Of a stretch of DNA of 14,212 bases, positions 1-11,274 are shown in pieces. The stretch is from Karstenula rhodostoma CBS 690.94 (lineage: Eukaryota > Ascomycota > Dothideomycetes > Pleosporales > Didymosphaeriaceae): contig MU001502.1 of assembly GCA_010093485.1 (NCBI GenBank), positions 1,914,673 to 1,928,884 on the forward strand, given 5' to 3'. The position numbers and the translations under genes are program-made. The notes below the pieces were generated by a model. The model ran no database searches, had not been told where the DNA came from, and worked only from the letters and a program-made list of their open reading frames with translations. Positions within the stretch are counted from its first letter, which is position 1. Each line of letters starts with the position of its first letter.

Positions 1-1620
1 TAATACCTAGTATCTAGAAACTATAATAGGGGTAGTTAGAAAAGTTTAACTTTTCTATAGCCCCCCTTAGCACGATCTTTTATATATATCTAAACTTTTC
101 TATTAACCCCTATTATAAGGTATATCCTCCTATATACTAATATTACTAAAACTTTCCTCTTTAATAATATAATATACTGGCTATAGACCTCTTATTAAGT
201 TATATCTTACTAAGTCGCTATTTAATAGTTTCTCTAGTAATAATTTTTTAGGAGGTAGTTTATCTATTATATAGGTAATATATATATTCTTAATTACTAT
301 AGAACTCTTAAATATCTTCTTATTATACTTTATAACTATATCTATCTAGAAGCTAAACTATACTATAGTTATACCTCTTTTAATATATATATTTAAGATA
401 GTATTCTAAGATAAGATTATAAATATTTTAATTCTAAACTTTACCTTTAGTATATACTACCTCTTTTTTACCTCTAGCTATTTTCTAAACTCTTTCTATA
501 TAAATAGATTTATATACTCTATAGCTTCTTCCCCTTCTACTATATAATATAAAACTCTAAATAAGTATTTCTTTACTATAGTTATATAGCCTCTTTCTTA
601 CCTACTAGATAGTACTTTTTACTCCTATACTATTATTTCTACTACTTTAAATTCTATTTAAATTACTACCTATATCTATTACTACCTTATCTCCCTAATA
701 ATTCTAATAGTCTAGCCCTACTTTACTATTATATATAGTAATATAAACCTTACTATATCCCCCCCTATAAAATTAGACTCTATATATATATTTTTTAAAT
801 ACTATAATAGTACTAGCTAGTCTTATCTTTAATTTATATTATTTCCTCTATTTCCTCTAGATAATATACCTTCCCCTACTATAAATTTACTTACTCTATT
901 TCCTATATTAGTAAAGAACCTTTTTCCCTTCTTATACTATACTCTCTATATCTATAGTACTATTTTTTAATCTTATAAATAGTCTACTACTCTAACTACT
1001 ATAGCCCTACTAATTATACTACCTATTATATCTATACCTACTTCTAGTAAACCCTAGGTAAACTTTCTATACCTCTACTTCTCTTTACTTATTATAATAT
1101 TTTTAGCTATTATAGTAGATAAGTTTTATATACTTACTACCTTTTATATTATTACCTTTTTTAACTTCTATTTTAGTCTCTTATTTACCTCTTTTATACT
1201 AACTTCCCTTAGCTACTCTTTTCTTTTCTTTTTTATACTTTAGTCCTCCTTTTTATTATTCTATCTCTTAGTATACCTCTTCTTAGCACTAACCCTATTA
1301 GCGCTTTTATATACTTCCCTAATATTAGCCTTTCTATTCTCTACTATCTAACTCTTATACTCTTATATAATAAACTAGGTAATATTCTTCTTTAAAGTAT
1401 ATTAATATATTTATTATACTATATCCTCTAGTATAGGTACTATAAAGATATTACTAATAGAGCTATCCTTATTATACACTTCCCTATATATAGGGCCCCT
1501 AGAATATATAGTTTTATATATATACTATAGTATATTTAGTAAATTACTTTTAATTAGTTCCTTTTCTTTATAAATATCTAATAGTATATATACTATTATT
1601 ACTAGTATATTTATTATTTA
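1..1620 (-). pseudogene. Unrecognised RIP-degraded gene remnant, ~500 codons, minus strand
   Basis: On the minus strand one reading frame (first codon bases at positions divisible by 3) gives protein-like sequence from about 1620 down to about 121, with TAA/TAG as the only interruptions, as expected after RIP of Gln/Trp codons. A strongly basic, coiled-coil-like stretch (many Lys/Arg/Glu, with runs such as KKKRKE) is encoded at about 1360-1140. A Gly/Arg-rich patch (GEGILSRGNRGN) lies at about 880-841, and a mixed charged and hydrophobic half follows down to about 121. The plus strand here is pyrimidine-rich, as expected opposite a coding strand. I do not recognise the family: no polymerase, transposase or helicase motif is visible. 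It is divergent from the TLH gene, with its 5' end facing it. The start cannot be assigned because ATG codons are lost, and the 3' end near the window edge is unclear and runs into palindromes. Confidence is moderate that it was coding and low for any function. Confidence 0.6.
37..57. repeat. Perfect palindrome, dispersed AGAAAA/TTTTCT family
   Basis: TAGAAAAGTT and AACTTTTCTA form 10-bp perfect arms around a single T. The palindrome is flanked on the left by GGGG (29-32) and on the right by a C6 run (61-66), so the whole hairpin spans about 28-66. The same core recurs at about eight other places in the window. A degenerate relative lies at about 91-111 (AAACTTTTCTATTAACCCC). These copies lie at or past the 3' end of the minus-strand remnant. 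Confidence 0.75.
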
Positions 1621-1624
1621 ATAC

Positions 1625-1860
1625 TAGTAGCTATATTACCCTTATTATATATTAATATATAATATTTTTCTAGTCTAGCTTAGTAGCTATCTAATTTTAG
1701 CCTAGACTATAGCTAAAATTAAATAGTACTATATATTTTCTCTACCTTAGTAGCCTACTAATTTTAACCTAGATTAGGGCTAAAATCGAGGCTACCTCCT
1801 CTATCTACTATAGCCTAAGTAATATTTATCTATTTTAATAAAGCTTATAACTTTATATCC
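1625..1860. promoter_or_regulatory. Divergent intergenic region between minus-strand gene and TLH
   Basis: This 240-bp stretch separates the 5' ends of two divergent coding remnants, so it should have held both promoters. It is AT-rich and heavily RIPped, and no promoter box can be read with confidence. Its only clear structure is the pair of hairpins at 1682-1725 and 1749-1795. Confidence 0.4.
1682..1795. repeat. Two direct copies of a hairpin-forming repeat
   Basis: Copy 1 has perfect 10-bp arms TAATTTTAGC (1692-1701) and GCTAAAATTA (1712-1721) with a 10-base loop. Copy 2 has outer arms GTAGCCT (1750-1756) and AGGCTAC (1789-1795), and inner arms ATTTTA (1761-1766) and TAAAAT (1781-1786). 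The copies align directly (AGTAGC...CTAATTTTARCCTAGAYTA...GCTAAAAT) at a spacing of 67 bp. They could be transposon terminal remnants, a dyad regulatory site in the divergent promoter, or a small MITE. The sequence does not decide between these. Confidence 0.7.
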
Positions 1861-2040
1861 TATATATTATATTACTATACTCTCCTTTTTAGTAAGGTAT
1901 TTTTTTACTTTAGTAAAGAGTACTGTAATACTACTATACCTAAATAAAAACGCGAAATCTAAGAATTAGTTAATAACCTATCTAATAACTATTCTTTTCT
2001 ATAGAACTATAAGGACTTTATTATCCCTACTAAGGCTAAG

Positions 2041-2170
2041 GTACCCTATTCTAGTCTATTAGTATATAGTAATAGCTATTACTATAATATATATAGCTTA
2101 ATTATTACTAGAGCTATTATAAAGTATAATATATTTACCTACTTATATAATAGTTACACGATCTATAGCC
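2041..2170 (+). other. TLH N-terminal Cys-finger region (degraded)
   Basis: In the TLH frame this stretch has a pattern of Tyr codons (TAT/TAC) where RIP of Cys codons (TGT/TGC to TAT/TAC) would be expected, including a Y-x2-Y spacing in YYYNIY (2080-2097). The preceding PYSSLLVY (2044-2067) resembles the P-x-x-G-L-x-V-Y lead-in of the zinc-finger-like domain at the start of fungal TLH proteins. The domain assignment rests on recall of the family and was not searched. Confidence 0.5.
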
Positions 2171-4701
2171 ATTCCTATAATAGTATAATTAAATATAGTT
2201 TCTAGTACTCTAACTATATTAGAATAGTTATAAGCTAATAGTTCTTTCCTTCTATTCTACCCCTATTTACCTACCTTAGTATAACCCACTAATTTAAAGT
2301 ACCTTTTACTAGTATTATAGGAACCCTATCTAAGCTATATAGTACCCCTATATTTCTAATTAATTTATATTCTAATTCTTATTACTTTTAATCTATATTA
2401 TTCCTAGCTAAGCCTATTATTTCTACTATATAACTAAATTATAGTATAGCCTTTTCTCTAAAATTCTAGCTATAATATACTTTAGTATAGGTATAGTATA
2501 TATAGGAATAATAGCTATAATTTATATCTAGTATATTTTCTATATTTATAAACCTATAGATAGTATATATTAGATTTTTAGAGGTCTTTACTAGTATTAC
2601 TATATAGTAAGCGTGCCTAGCGTTTATTACTATACCTAAAGCTAAACTTAAATCTAAGCTCTTCTATCTATATACTATTATAAAGAGTATAGCTTATATA
2701 TAGTAAAATATAGTAATAAAAACCTTCTACTTTATATAAATTTAAGTAATATAGGAGTATAAATATAATATTTTTATAGTCTTTATTAAATTTTACTAAA
2801 ACTCTATTTTTTACTATACTAATTCTCTCTAGAAAATCTTTCTTTTCTTCTTTTATACTTTATCTCTTAGGGCTATATAACCTAAGACCCTTTATTTATA
2901 AAAATATTAGTAACTAGTTTAGAAGTAGGTTATAACCTACCTAGATATAATAGAAGTTCCCTCTACTATTAAAGAGTACTATAACTATATATATTTAAAC
3001 CTATTTAAAGAATATTATTATACTTTCTAGCTCTTCTTACTAGAATAAACTAGCTAGTCTATTTAGTTTAAACTTATTTTTATTATTCTAGTAGCCTTCC
3101 TTAGTCTCTCCCCCTAAGGTAATAGATTTTAAGAGGCTTATAACTTTACTACTAATATATTAGCCCTTAAAAAGATATATAGGTTTACTAGTCTATAGTA
3201 TCTCTAAAATATACTTCTCTATATAATATCTATAGAGGCTCTAGATTATTCTAATTCTAATTTACTAGTTTCTTAAGAGGAGGCTAGCTTTCTTATTATT
3301 AAGCTAAATAACTATAAGGTAGAGAATTAGAATAGAAAGCTATATAATATATTTAAGATATAGGTATATAACTACCTTATTATAGAGTACCCTACCTCTA
3401 TAAATTAGTTTATTAATATAGTATACTTCCTTAGTACCTTTTAGTATAGGGAGAACTTAGACGCCTTTATTTACTAGAATAGAAATAGTATAACTATTTA
3501 TAGAATTAGAATAGACCTTACTTTATTCTCTTCTATAGTAAGTAACCTATTTAAGGAGGTATCTACCCTCCTCTACTAGCTGGCGTTTATATAGATATAG
3601 GTAGGACTACCCTTTATTCTATAAAATATACTAAGAGAAAATTTAAAAAATATAATCCTTAGCTTTAGTATTTTTAATATAGATAACTTATAACTTAAGT
3701 ATAGTACTAGTTTTATTATCTAATAGCTTTTATAGTTATTTAATATAAAGGGCTCTAAAGGTTATCTACTTACTAGTATTAAAAATTATACCTAGATATA
3801 GTAGTACTATAACCTTATCTAAGAATTCCTTAGTATACTCTTAGATCTTATATACTTTATAAGCAGCCAGCCTAGCTATAGTACTAAGGTATTAAACTTA
3901 TAACTTAAAAATAGTTATATAACTAGTATCTAGAATATATTCCTCTATAATAGCCTTATTACTATTATTCCTTAATACTATAAGGGCTATAATAGAGATA
4001 AGTCTATAAAGACTATCTACTACTTTCTTCCTTATAAAGTAGGTAGCCTTTTAGTTTAGTATATCTGGCTTATTCGTCCTTTCTACCTTACTATATAGGG
4101 ATAAATTAATAAGGAGATATATAACTATTACTATAATTAAGTCTAGAGCTACCTACTTTAGCTAAACCTATTTAATAAGTAATAGACTACCTCTTAGACT
4201 CTTAGTTATATTATAAGGCAGGTAATACTTTATTAAATAGAAAAAGAGATTAATATTAGTATAATATACTATCTCCTTATTACCTTTAATAGAAAGCTTT
4301 TTACTACTAATCGCCTACTATAGAAACTATTAAAGGAGGAGGTTAATAAGATAATAGATAAAATAGAGATAGAAGTTTATAAGATATAAGCTAGCTATTT
4401 ACTAGAAATAGCCTATATAGTCTATACTCTAGATATTTTAAGAATTTTTACTTATAAGTTTAATAATTTAGAGGTATATTTTAAGATATCTACTAAGTAG
4501 TATAAGGCCCTAGGGTTCCTCTTAACCTAAGAGGAAGAGGCCTTCTAGAAAGCTAAGAAAGCTATCTATTCTAATTATCTAGGTATTAATATAGTATAAC
4601 TATTATAAGAGAATTTTAGAAAGTTAGTCTAGTTTAGAGAATAATAAGAGTAAACTCTCTATATAATTTTAATAGGGGAGAGTATAGTTATCTATATTAT
4701 A

Positions 4702-5535
4702 GGTACTAGGTCTAGTAAAAGTTTTCTTTTCTTCCTTTCTACCTACTTTCTAGACTATAGTTAGACTATTATTATTATTCTACTAGTAGTACTCTATTTT
4801 AACCTTTTTTATTATTATTTTAAATTATAGATTAGAGCTACTATATAGTAGTAAAAAGTATATAATAAGTAAGTATCTATTATCCTAGTAATCCCTAAAA
4901 GTATCTTAAAAAATTCCTTCTAGGCCTATATTACTAGGTAGAAAGTATTAGAAGTATTAGAGAGGATTATAGTAGATAAGTTTTACTATATTATTCTTCT
5001 AAATATAGTCTATTACCCTTACCTTTATAATCTCTATATATTTACTAAATACTATATTTCTTTTATACTCCTCTCTATAATCCTACTACCTACTAAATAG
5101 AGTTAAGTCTTTTAACTTCTTAAACTTTCTACTAATATTATAATCTTTAGGGAGTCTACTATTTAGCCTAAAATCTAGTATAAGGTCTATATCTTATATA
5201 TAATAAGTATAGACCCTATAATAGCTATAGTAAAATATATTAAAAAGGTTTTCTAATTATATAAAAAGGTTCTTATTTATATTAATTTTACTATAACTAT
5301 AGATATACTGGCTCTATAGCTTAACTATCCTAAGTACTATAGAAAAATAAAGGAGGAAGAATAATTTATAAGTTTAGTATAATTCTAGACCTTAGAAATA
5401 GGTATTATAGTAGCTATAAGTACCCTTATAGAAGGCCTAGATATACTAGATATATATATAATACTATATTTTATACTACTAGTAAACTTTTATAACCTTA
5501 TCTAGGTAGATAGATAGATTAGTTAGAATAGTAAA
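4702..5535 (+). other. RecQ helicase core motifs of TLH
   Basis: Within a single frame: motif I GTRSGKSFLFF (4702-4734); the VSIILVIPKSIL stretch (4874-4909), matching the TLH 'IVLVTPES' segment; motif II DKFYYII (4975-4995), which reads as D-E-x-H if one TpG-to-TpA and one CpA-to-TpA change are allowed; motif III SIILLPT (5074-5094); motif V STLIEGLDILDI (5419-5454); and motif VI Q-V-D-x-x-I-x-x-N-S (5503-5532). Order and spacing are those of a RecQ core. Confidence 0.9.
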
Positions 5536-5935
5536 TCTAGCCTTACTAGACTAGTATTAGTAGATACTATTCCTAATATATATTTTAATAAGGCTAGTAA
5601 TATAGTAAAGATACCTATTCTTATTTATATATAATTCTAGTTTCTAAATAAAGTCTACTATTATATTATTATTAATAACTTTCTAGATAGTAATACCTTA
5701 AGAATAATATATACCCCTTTTAAGTAACCTTATAATATTTATATACTAAAATTCTACCCTCCTATATAAACTGGCTCTATTTAGATATTATAAACTCTCT
5801 AGCTAAAGAGATAGTTATTAGTAGCGCTAATACTAATATTAATATACTAGGGCCTATTACCCTTATATACTCTAATACCCTATAGCTATACTTATAGGGA
5901 TATAATAATACCTATAAAATAACCCTCTTTCTAAG

Positions 5936-5985
5936 GTAAATTTATACTTATATAGCCCTAGTATACTACTCTAATTTATAAATAG
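5936..5985 (+). other. Predicted 50-bp intron in TLH
   Basis: It starts GTAAAT, has a CTCTAAT branch-like sequence at about 5970-5976 and ends AATAG at 5985. Its length (50, remainder 2 modulo 3) converts the frame used up to 5935 into the frame that gives coherent protein from 5986 onward, which is the main reason for calling it. It has no palindrome, unlike the introns of the downstream SNF2-like gene. Confidence 0.7.
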
Positions 5986-6899
5986 TAAGCTCCCTATTAT
6001 ATATATCTTTTACCTCTACTAAATAAAGGAGAAAACTTAACTTCTTTATATAGAATACTAATAATACTAGTAAGCTATATACTAAGTTATTCTATAATAA
6101 ATTACCTACTTATATAGCCTACTAGAGGTTATACTATATTACCTACTTTATTAAAGGAGACCTATTTAAATATAGACGGGATTAGTATACTAGTACTAAT
6201 AATAGCTAAGCTAAGTATATTAGGAATACTATTATAACCTATTAGCGTATTATAAATAATAAATAAGTAAAGAGTAACTACTAATTCTATTTAATACCTA
6301 CTAACTACTATTTAAAATAGATATTTCTAGGAATAAGTAAAGTAAAGACTATCCTAGCCTAATAAGGTTTCTATATTAATAAATATATAATTCGCGATAC
6401 TTAGACTATCCTTTAGGATAAATATAAAGCTACGCGCTCTAAATAGATTAATAAAATTAAGGAAATAAAGAGAGATAAATAGGATATAAATTTACTATAT
6501 AACTTTAGAATATATTTTATAAAGATAGTTAATTTTAGAAATAACTATAAAGTAGGGAGGATTATTTTAAAACTAAACTAGATTATAAAAATATACCTTA
6601 TATTAGAATAGTATAACTAACTACTCCTACTATATACCTAAGATAGAGACTAGGATATAGAAGAATTAGGTATATAGTAGAAAGAATAGTAATATTATAT
6701 ATCTATACTTTACTAAGTTAATAACTAAGTAATATATAAGGGACACTTTTATAGAGGGATATAGATAAGTTAATACCCTACCTAATTCTAAATAAAGTAT
6801 AATTATCTCTTACTTAGATCTCTTATTTAGGTAACGCGCTAGTTATATAATATAGGCTTAGTATAGGTAAGTAAATAGAGTGCTTAAATAAAATATATA

Positions 6900-6960
6900 T
6901 TACTTAAACTCTCTATCCTTTCTACTTCCTACTCTTATTTACTCTATCTTTTAATATTCT
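6900..6960 (+). promoter_or_regulatory. CT-rich tract upstream of a possible exon
   Basis: A pyrimidine-dominated plus strand (TCTCTATCCTTTCTACTTCC and similar) follows the end of the TLH remnant and precedes possible coding sequence at about 6970. CT-rich blocks near transcription starts are common in filamentous fungi, so this may be the core promoter of the SNF2-like gene. That assignment is inference from position and composition only. Confidence 0.35.
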
Positions 6961-6963
6961 TTT

Positions 6964-7236
6964 ATTACTTTTATTATAGCTTCTATTCCTATTACCCTTA
7001 GCTACTATAGTACCTCTAGTATTATAAGTATAATAACTAGCTAGATTTAGCTAGAAGAGATACTAGATATACTAAACTTTCCTAAGAACTTTTAAATAAT
7101 ATAGCCCTAGTTAATAGGCTACCTTTAACTAAATAAGTAATAAGCTAGAAACTTTCCTATAAACCTTTATAGTAACTACTAACTTAATATAAATTAGAAC
7201 CTATTATAATAGAAATTAGTTTACTAATATTATTTA
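6964..7236 (+). pseudogene. Possible 5' exon or small coding remnant, unrecognised
   Basis: The frame with codons starting at 6964, 6967 and so on gives a coherent, Gln/Asn/Leu-rich reading with only TAA/TAG interruptions (for example LEEILDILNFPKNF at about 7046-7090). It ends just before GTATAT at 7237, a possible 5' splice site in RIP-altered form. It could be the first exon of the SNF2-like gene, spliced over the 70-bp repeat array to the TAG at about 7548, but the phase does not fit that exact pair of sites. It contains a partial copy of the palindrome core (AGAAACTTTCCTATAAACC, about 7148-7166). No family recognised. Confidence 0.35.
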
Positions 7237-7320
7237 GTATATAGTCTCTCTTTCTTTTTATTATCTTTTTTTTTTTATCTATAGAACTATACTAGTTTAA
7301 TATACTTATTATATTTACTA

Positions 7321-7530
7321 TTACTATACTTCTATACTAGTATAGGGGGGGATATTAAAAAGTTTTCTATATACCCCTATATACCTATAACTACTATACT
7401 CTTATACTAATCTAAAGGGAGATATTAAAAAGTTTCCTATATACCCCTATATACCTATAACTACTATACTTTTATATTAGTCTAAGGGGGGATATTAAAA
7501 AGTTTTCTAAGTACCCCCTATATACCTATA
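7321..7530. repeat. Tandem repeat, three 70-bp units, each with the palindrome core
   Basis: GATATTAAAA recurs at exactly 7351, 7421 and 7491, giving a period of 70 bp, and the flanks extend the match to three units (7321-7390, 7391-7460, 7461-7530). Each unit holds a G-run (G4-G7 or GGGA), then TTAAAAAGTTTYCTA, then ACCCC, which is the same hairpin family seen in the introns. The units differ by a few substitutions, mostly transitions. The array is non-coding and lies upstream of the SNF2-like reading frame, possibly within a 5' intron or UTR. Confidence 0.9.
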
Positions 7531-7694
7531 ATATATTATCTAATATAGAGATCTCCTTTTCTAGTGTTCTAGATTTAGAGAAATATATTAATAAATTCGG
7601 TTTTCTAAACTAGTATAATCTAGACTCTAACTAGCCTCCCTTACTTTAACTAGACTTAAGTAAAGCCGGCCTTACTATATCTAATCTAGCTATA

Positions 7695-7737
7695 AAGTAA
7701 AAGTATACTAGATTATTAAGCCTATATACTTTTACTT
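7695..7737. repeat. 13-bp perfect inverted repeat
   Basis: AAGTAAAAGTATA (7695-7707) and TATACTTTTACTT (7725-7737) are exact reverse complements with a 17-base loop. They fall inside the reading frame of the SNF2-like gene, so they may be a coincidence of an AT-rich, TpA-saturated sequence, a hairpin, or the edge of a small insertion. Confidence 0.6.
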
Positions 7738-7757
7738 CTATAGTATAAGTTAGATAT

Positions 7758-7785
7758 ATAAATACTTTCTAAAACTTTTCTAACT
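7758..7785. repeat. Dispersed palindrome family copy
   Basis: The core CTAAAACTTTTCTAACTACCCC matches, over AAACTTTTCTAACTACCCC, the reverse complement of positions 28-50 and resembles the intron copies. Here the surrounding frame appears to stay open, so an intron is not required. A GTATAA...CTAATTACTAG pair (7743-7809, 67 bp) looks splice-like but would break the frame. Confidence 0.55.
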
Positions 7786-9338
7786 ACCCCTTTAATAACT
7801 AATTACTAGATAATATACCTATTACTTTTTTTAAAGATAAAATATCTAATAATAGTAATAGTAGAAATATAAAAAATATAGTAACTAATAAAATAAAAGT
7901 AATCTTAGTCTATATAAATAGAACTCTATATATATTAGACTTAGTACCTTTTTTAAAATAGATTACTAGTTCTAGAAATTTTACTAATAAGATACTTACT
8001 ATATCTCCTAATACCTTTATTTAAATATATATTATAAACCCGCTTATTATTTTAGCCTATAAAGAAATTATATAATATATTAAACTTAGTAAGTAGTTAC
8101 TAAGCCTAGATAGAGTAGTTAAAGAGGGTATTTTAAAAATAGATAAGGTCCTATTACTTACTACTCTATCTAAAGTATAGTAGTTCTAGAGTTTAGTATT
8201 CTATTAGGCCTATTTTATAAAGAAGGTAGAGTATATTCTTACCTAACCTATATAATTATTCTTTAACTAAGTAAAGATTAAAGGAGAAGATATAACCCTT
8301 ATATATCTATAGATTAATTATAAGATTATCCTATAACTAAACTAACCCCTTAATAAAGTACGCGCCCTAAAGAACCTAATAGTATTAATTTAAAAGGGAT
8401 ATATAAAAGCCCTTACTATATAGATATAATCTAGTACTATTAGGGTATAGGATAGAAAGATAAATATATAAGCTATCTAAAAGGTAGCTAATAATATTAG
8501 TTTTTAAGGCGCACCTTCTTACCTGGCTATAAAATAGTTAAAGGTTAGTAATTTAATCTCTAAGCTAGAGAAGGATATACTTATATATAATAATACTACC
8601 CCTAGTATAGTAAAGTTATAATATATTTAAGAAATATTAAATAAAGAAATTTTTATATTTTTTCTAGCTAATATTAAAAAATAGGATACTTATACTTTAT
8701 AGAATCTAGCTACTAAGGCCCGGCTAGAGAAGTCTATATATTCGTACCTAATAATAGTTTATATAATAAATATAGATACTATAAAGCGCTAGTTATATAG
8801 AACCTCTATTAATATACTCTAGAAGTATATAAAGTACTATCTATATAATATTAAAACTATTATAGATCCTAATTATACTAAGAATTTAATTATTTATATA
8901 GCTAATAATTTTTATTAGAAGTACTTAAAAATTACTCTACTGGCTTTTTAGCCTATAGTAGAGGATGGTATATTAGTATCCTATATACTAGAAGTAGTTA
9001 CTAAAAAGGAAGTAGAAATAGTTTATAAAGATATTAAAAATATTATAATAGAGGATAACTATAATATACTATAAAGAAGTAAATAGGGTAAGGTAGCTAA
9101 TATAGTATTTCTTTTTACTAAGTAAGCTAATAACTATAGCGTGGAAATTTTTAAGATAGGTAGTAATAATAGTATATTCGCCCTAATATACCTTAAAAAG
9201 GCCTATACCTCTATATATATTACTAATATAAGGTATAAGTTAATACTATATATAATACTTTCTCTTAAATAGTAGTAGATAGTTACTATAAAATAGGTAG
9301 CTAATATACTAGCTAGTATTAATAAAGTAGTACCTATT

Positions 9339-9386
9339 AAAGGCGGGATTATCGCTAATATAATTAAATTAGATAAAACTATTTAA
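9339..9386 (+). other. SNF2 motif I (Walker A), degraded
   Basis: The frame reads K-G-G-I-I-A-N-I-I-K-L-D-K-T-I-stop. SNF2 proteins have a G-G-I-L-A-D-x-M-G-L-G-K-T-I-Q signature here. The lysine and threonine of GKT are retained, and the preceding Gly is now Asp. The final stop fits a CAA Gln codon altered by RIP. The predicted first intron begins 21 bases later. Confidence 0.88.
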
Positions 9387-9407
9387 GTAGGGGTAATTAT
9401 ACTTAAG

Positions 9408-9488
9408 GTATATTTCTAGTAAATTTATAGAAAACTTTTCTATAAACCCCCTAACTATACCCTATTTTATCCTATTAACTTATTATAG
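9408..9488 (+). other. Predicted intron 1 of the SNF2-like gene, carries hairpin
   Basis: GTATAT opens the intron (GTATGT after RIP), a CCTATTAAC branch-like sequence lies at about 9471-9479, and TTATTATAG closes it at 9488. The length is 81 bp in phase 0, so both flanking exons share a frame. Its centre is a perfect palindrome, 9424-9446: TTTATAGAAAA, C, TTTTCTATAAA, followed directly by CCCCC. Confidence 0.72.
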
Positions 9489-10291
9489 GTTATACTAGAT
9501 CGCGAATACTATCTTAATCTAAAGCTTACTAATATTTATAAAAAGTAACCTGTCTAGCCTACTATAAACTTAAATTATAAGTAGTCTAGAGATAAATCTA
9601 GATCCTTTCTTTATTTTACCTTAGCTAGACTTTATTATTAAATAGTAACTAAGCTTATATAGATATTAATTTACTTTACTATTTTTATAATTTCCTCTAA
9701 TAAGTTATTGGTTATATTTAGTTTTAAAGTAGTTACTAGTTTCCCTAATATAAATTTAAGTATTTAGAACTATAAAAATTCTTATAACTAGTATACTATC
9801 TTTATAGCCTTCTATAATTATATAGCTAAGTTTACTAGCCCCTATACTTTCTAGTTCTATATTAAGGAGAATGTTAAATTATTTACTAAAAAAAACGGCT
9901 TTAAGCTAGATAAGTTTAACTTCTAGAACTATAAAATATAGCCTAATTCCCTATTAACTAAACTTCTAAATAAGTATATCTATACTTTTAATTATAAGTT
10001 TAGACTAGTATTTTATAATAAGGTATAAGACTTTCTATAGAATTAGAGTTTTATATAAAGGACTATTTTATAGTTATACCTATATAAATTATTTCTATTA
10101 TTAGGTTATTCTATATCTAGAGGTATAGAAAATATTAGAAACTACTTAAAACTACTAGAGGATTCGAACCTCCTTAATAAGTTTACTAAGTAGGAGAATA
10201 AATACTATAAAGAGTTAGCTAAAACTAGCTATATTATAGGATTCTACCTAGATTATAATAACCTCTACCTACTTAATAAGGAGGATTCTAA

Positions 10292-10361
10292 GTAAGTTCC
10301 CTTATAGGAAGGTTAGAAAACTTTTCTATATCCCCCTCTAATATATACTAATAATATATAG
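10292..10361 (+). other. Predicted intron 2 of the SNF2-like gene, carries hairpin
   Basis: It starts with GTAAGT, has a TACTAAT branch-like site at about 10347-10353 and ends ATATATAG at 10361, 70 bp in all. Removing it joins two bases of a codon (10290-10291) to 10362 and moves the reading frame to the one that carries SNF2 motifs V and VI, so the frame logic requires it. The palindrome TTAGAAAACTTTTCTA (10313-10328) with a following CCCCC lies in its middle. Confidence 0.82.
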
Positions 10362-11274
10362 CGCGTGCTTTAGATTTCTATATAGTAACTAGGTAGAGTT
10401 TATAATAAATACTCTAAGCCCTACTTATAATAAATAGATCGCTTAAGGAAAGTTTATATAATTAACTATAGTATATTTTATACTTAAATATAATTTTAAT
10501 AGTACTATTATCTCTAGATCTAGAAATACTATTAGCCGGTTTATTCTACTAAAATACTATTATACTATTAAGTAAGTATTTATACTATTAGATAAGTATA
10601 CCTATAATAACTAATTTATATACTAGTTTAAGTATATATTTATAATATATAAGAGTTCTAGTAGTTAAAATATTTTTATAGTTAATACCTATACTTAGAA
10701 GATTATCTAGATTATTAAGTTTTACCTTTTCCTTAGATACCTATATATTAAGGTTAATATAGAGAAGTAACCTAAAAACTCTATATATAAATATAGTAAT
10801 AATTACCTTAACCTAAAGTATAATCTAGACTATAAATTCTAGTTTTATAATTAGTCCCTCCTCTTTAAAGAGTATAACGTACTTTCTAAGGGTAGTCTAA
10901 AAGAATATAGTAATTATATTTAGTAGTTATTTAAAAAGGTACTAGATATAGGTTATAATACTATCCCTAATAATATTAACTAGGATAAGCTTAATAATAT
11001 CTAGTTTACCTATAAGTTTCTTAAATACTTATTAAAAATATAAGTAATTATAGTCCTTATTATAGACTAGACTCTAGTTTATAATAAAAAGATTATTCTA
11101 TAGTTTTTTATACTTCTAATTTAGAAGCTTATCTAAGAGATTCTTAAACTATTAGAATATATACTATTTTTAGTTTACTCCTTTAATAGTATAGCCTAGT
11201 ATAACTAGATTTAATCTCTTTAAAATAGTATTAAGACTAAAATTTATATTCTTCTTATATTCTTCTAGATATTT

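Larger units (their letters stand above)
1860..6890 (+). pseudogene. Telomere-linked RecQ-type helicase (TLH), RIP-inactivated
   Basis: This is a remnant of a fungal subtelomeric TLH gene, an ATP-dependent 3'-5' DNA helicase family (RecQ, SF2) linked to chromosome ends. One frame runs from about 1860 to 5935, then shifts through a 50-bp intron (5936-5985) to continue to at least 6774, about 1,600 codons in all. The N-terminus (2041-2110) encodes P-x-S-x-L-x-V-Y followed by Y/C positions fitting the TLH Cys-finger. The segment at 3580-4120 matches the conserved TLH middle region, with SSQP (3862-3873) and YYFLPYKVGSLLV (4018-4056). RecQ motifs follow: Walker A GTRSGKS (4702-4722), DECH box degraded to DKFY (4975-4986), motif III near 5074-5094, motif V GLDILDI (5434-5454) and motif VI near 5500-5535. 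A C-terminal FLDG plus former Cys positions lie at about 5680-5740. Many TAA/TAG stops and lost Cys codons make it non-functional. Start and stop cannot be fixed; the end lies between 6775 and 6890. Confidence 0.92.

Noticed and set aside
1774..1779. Single interstitial TTAGGG (also at a few other places)
   Set aside because: Isolated six-base matches are expected by chance in this composition; no tandem copies were found away from the end.
7321..7530. CRISPR-like array
   Set aside because: The three units are contiguous 70-bp tandem copies without distinct spacers, in a fungal nuclear context.
7743..7809. Intron around the palindrome copy at 7758-7785
   Set aside because: The only plausible GT-AG pair is 67 bp, which would break the frame that continues unbroken on both sides.
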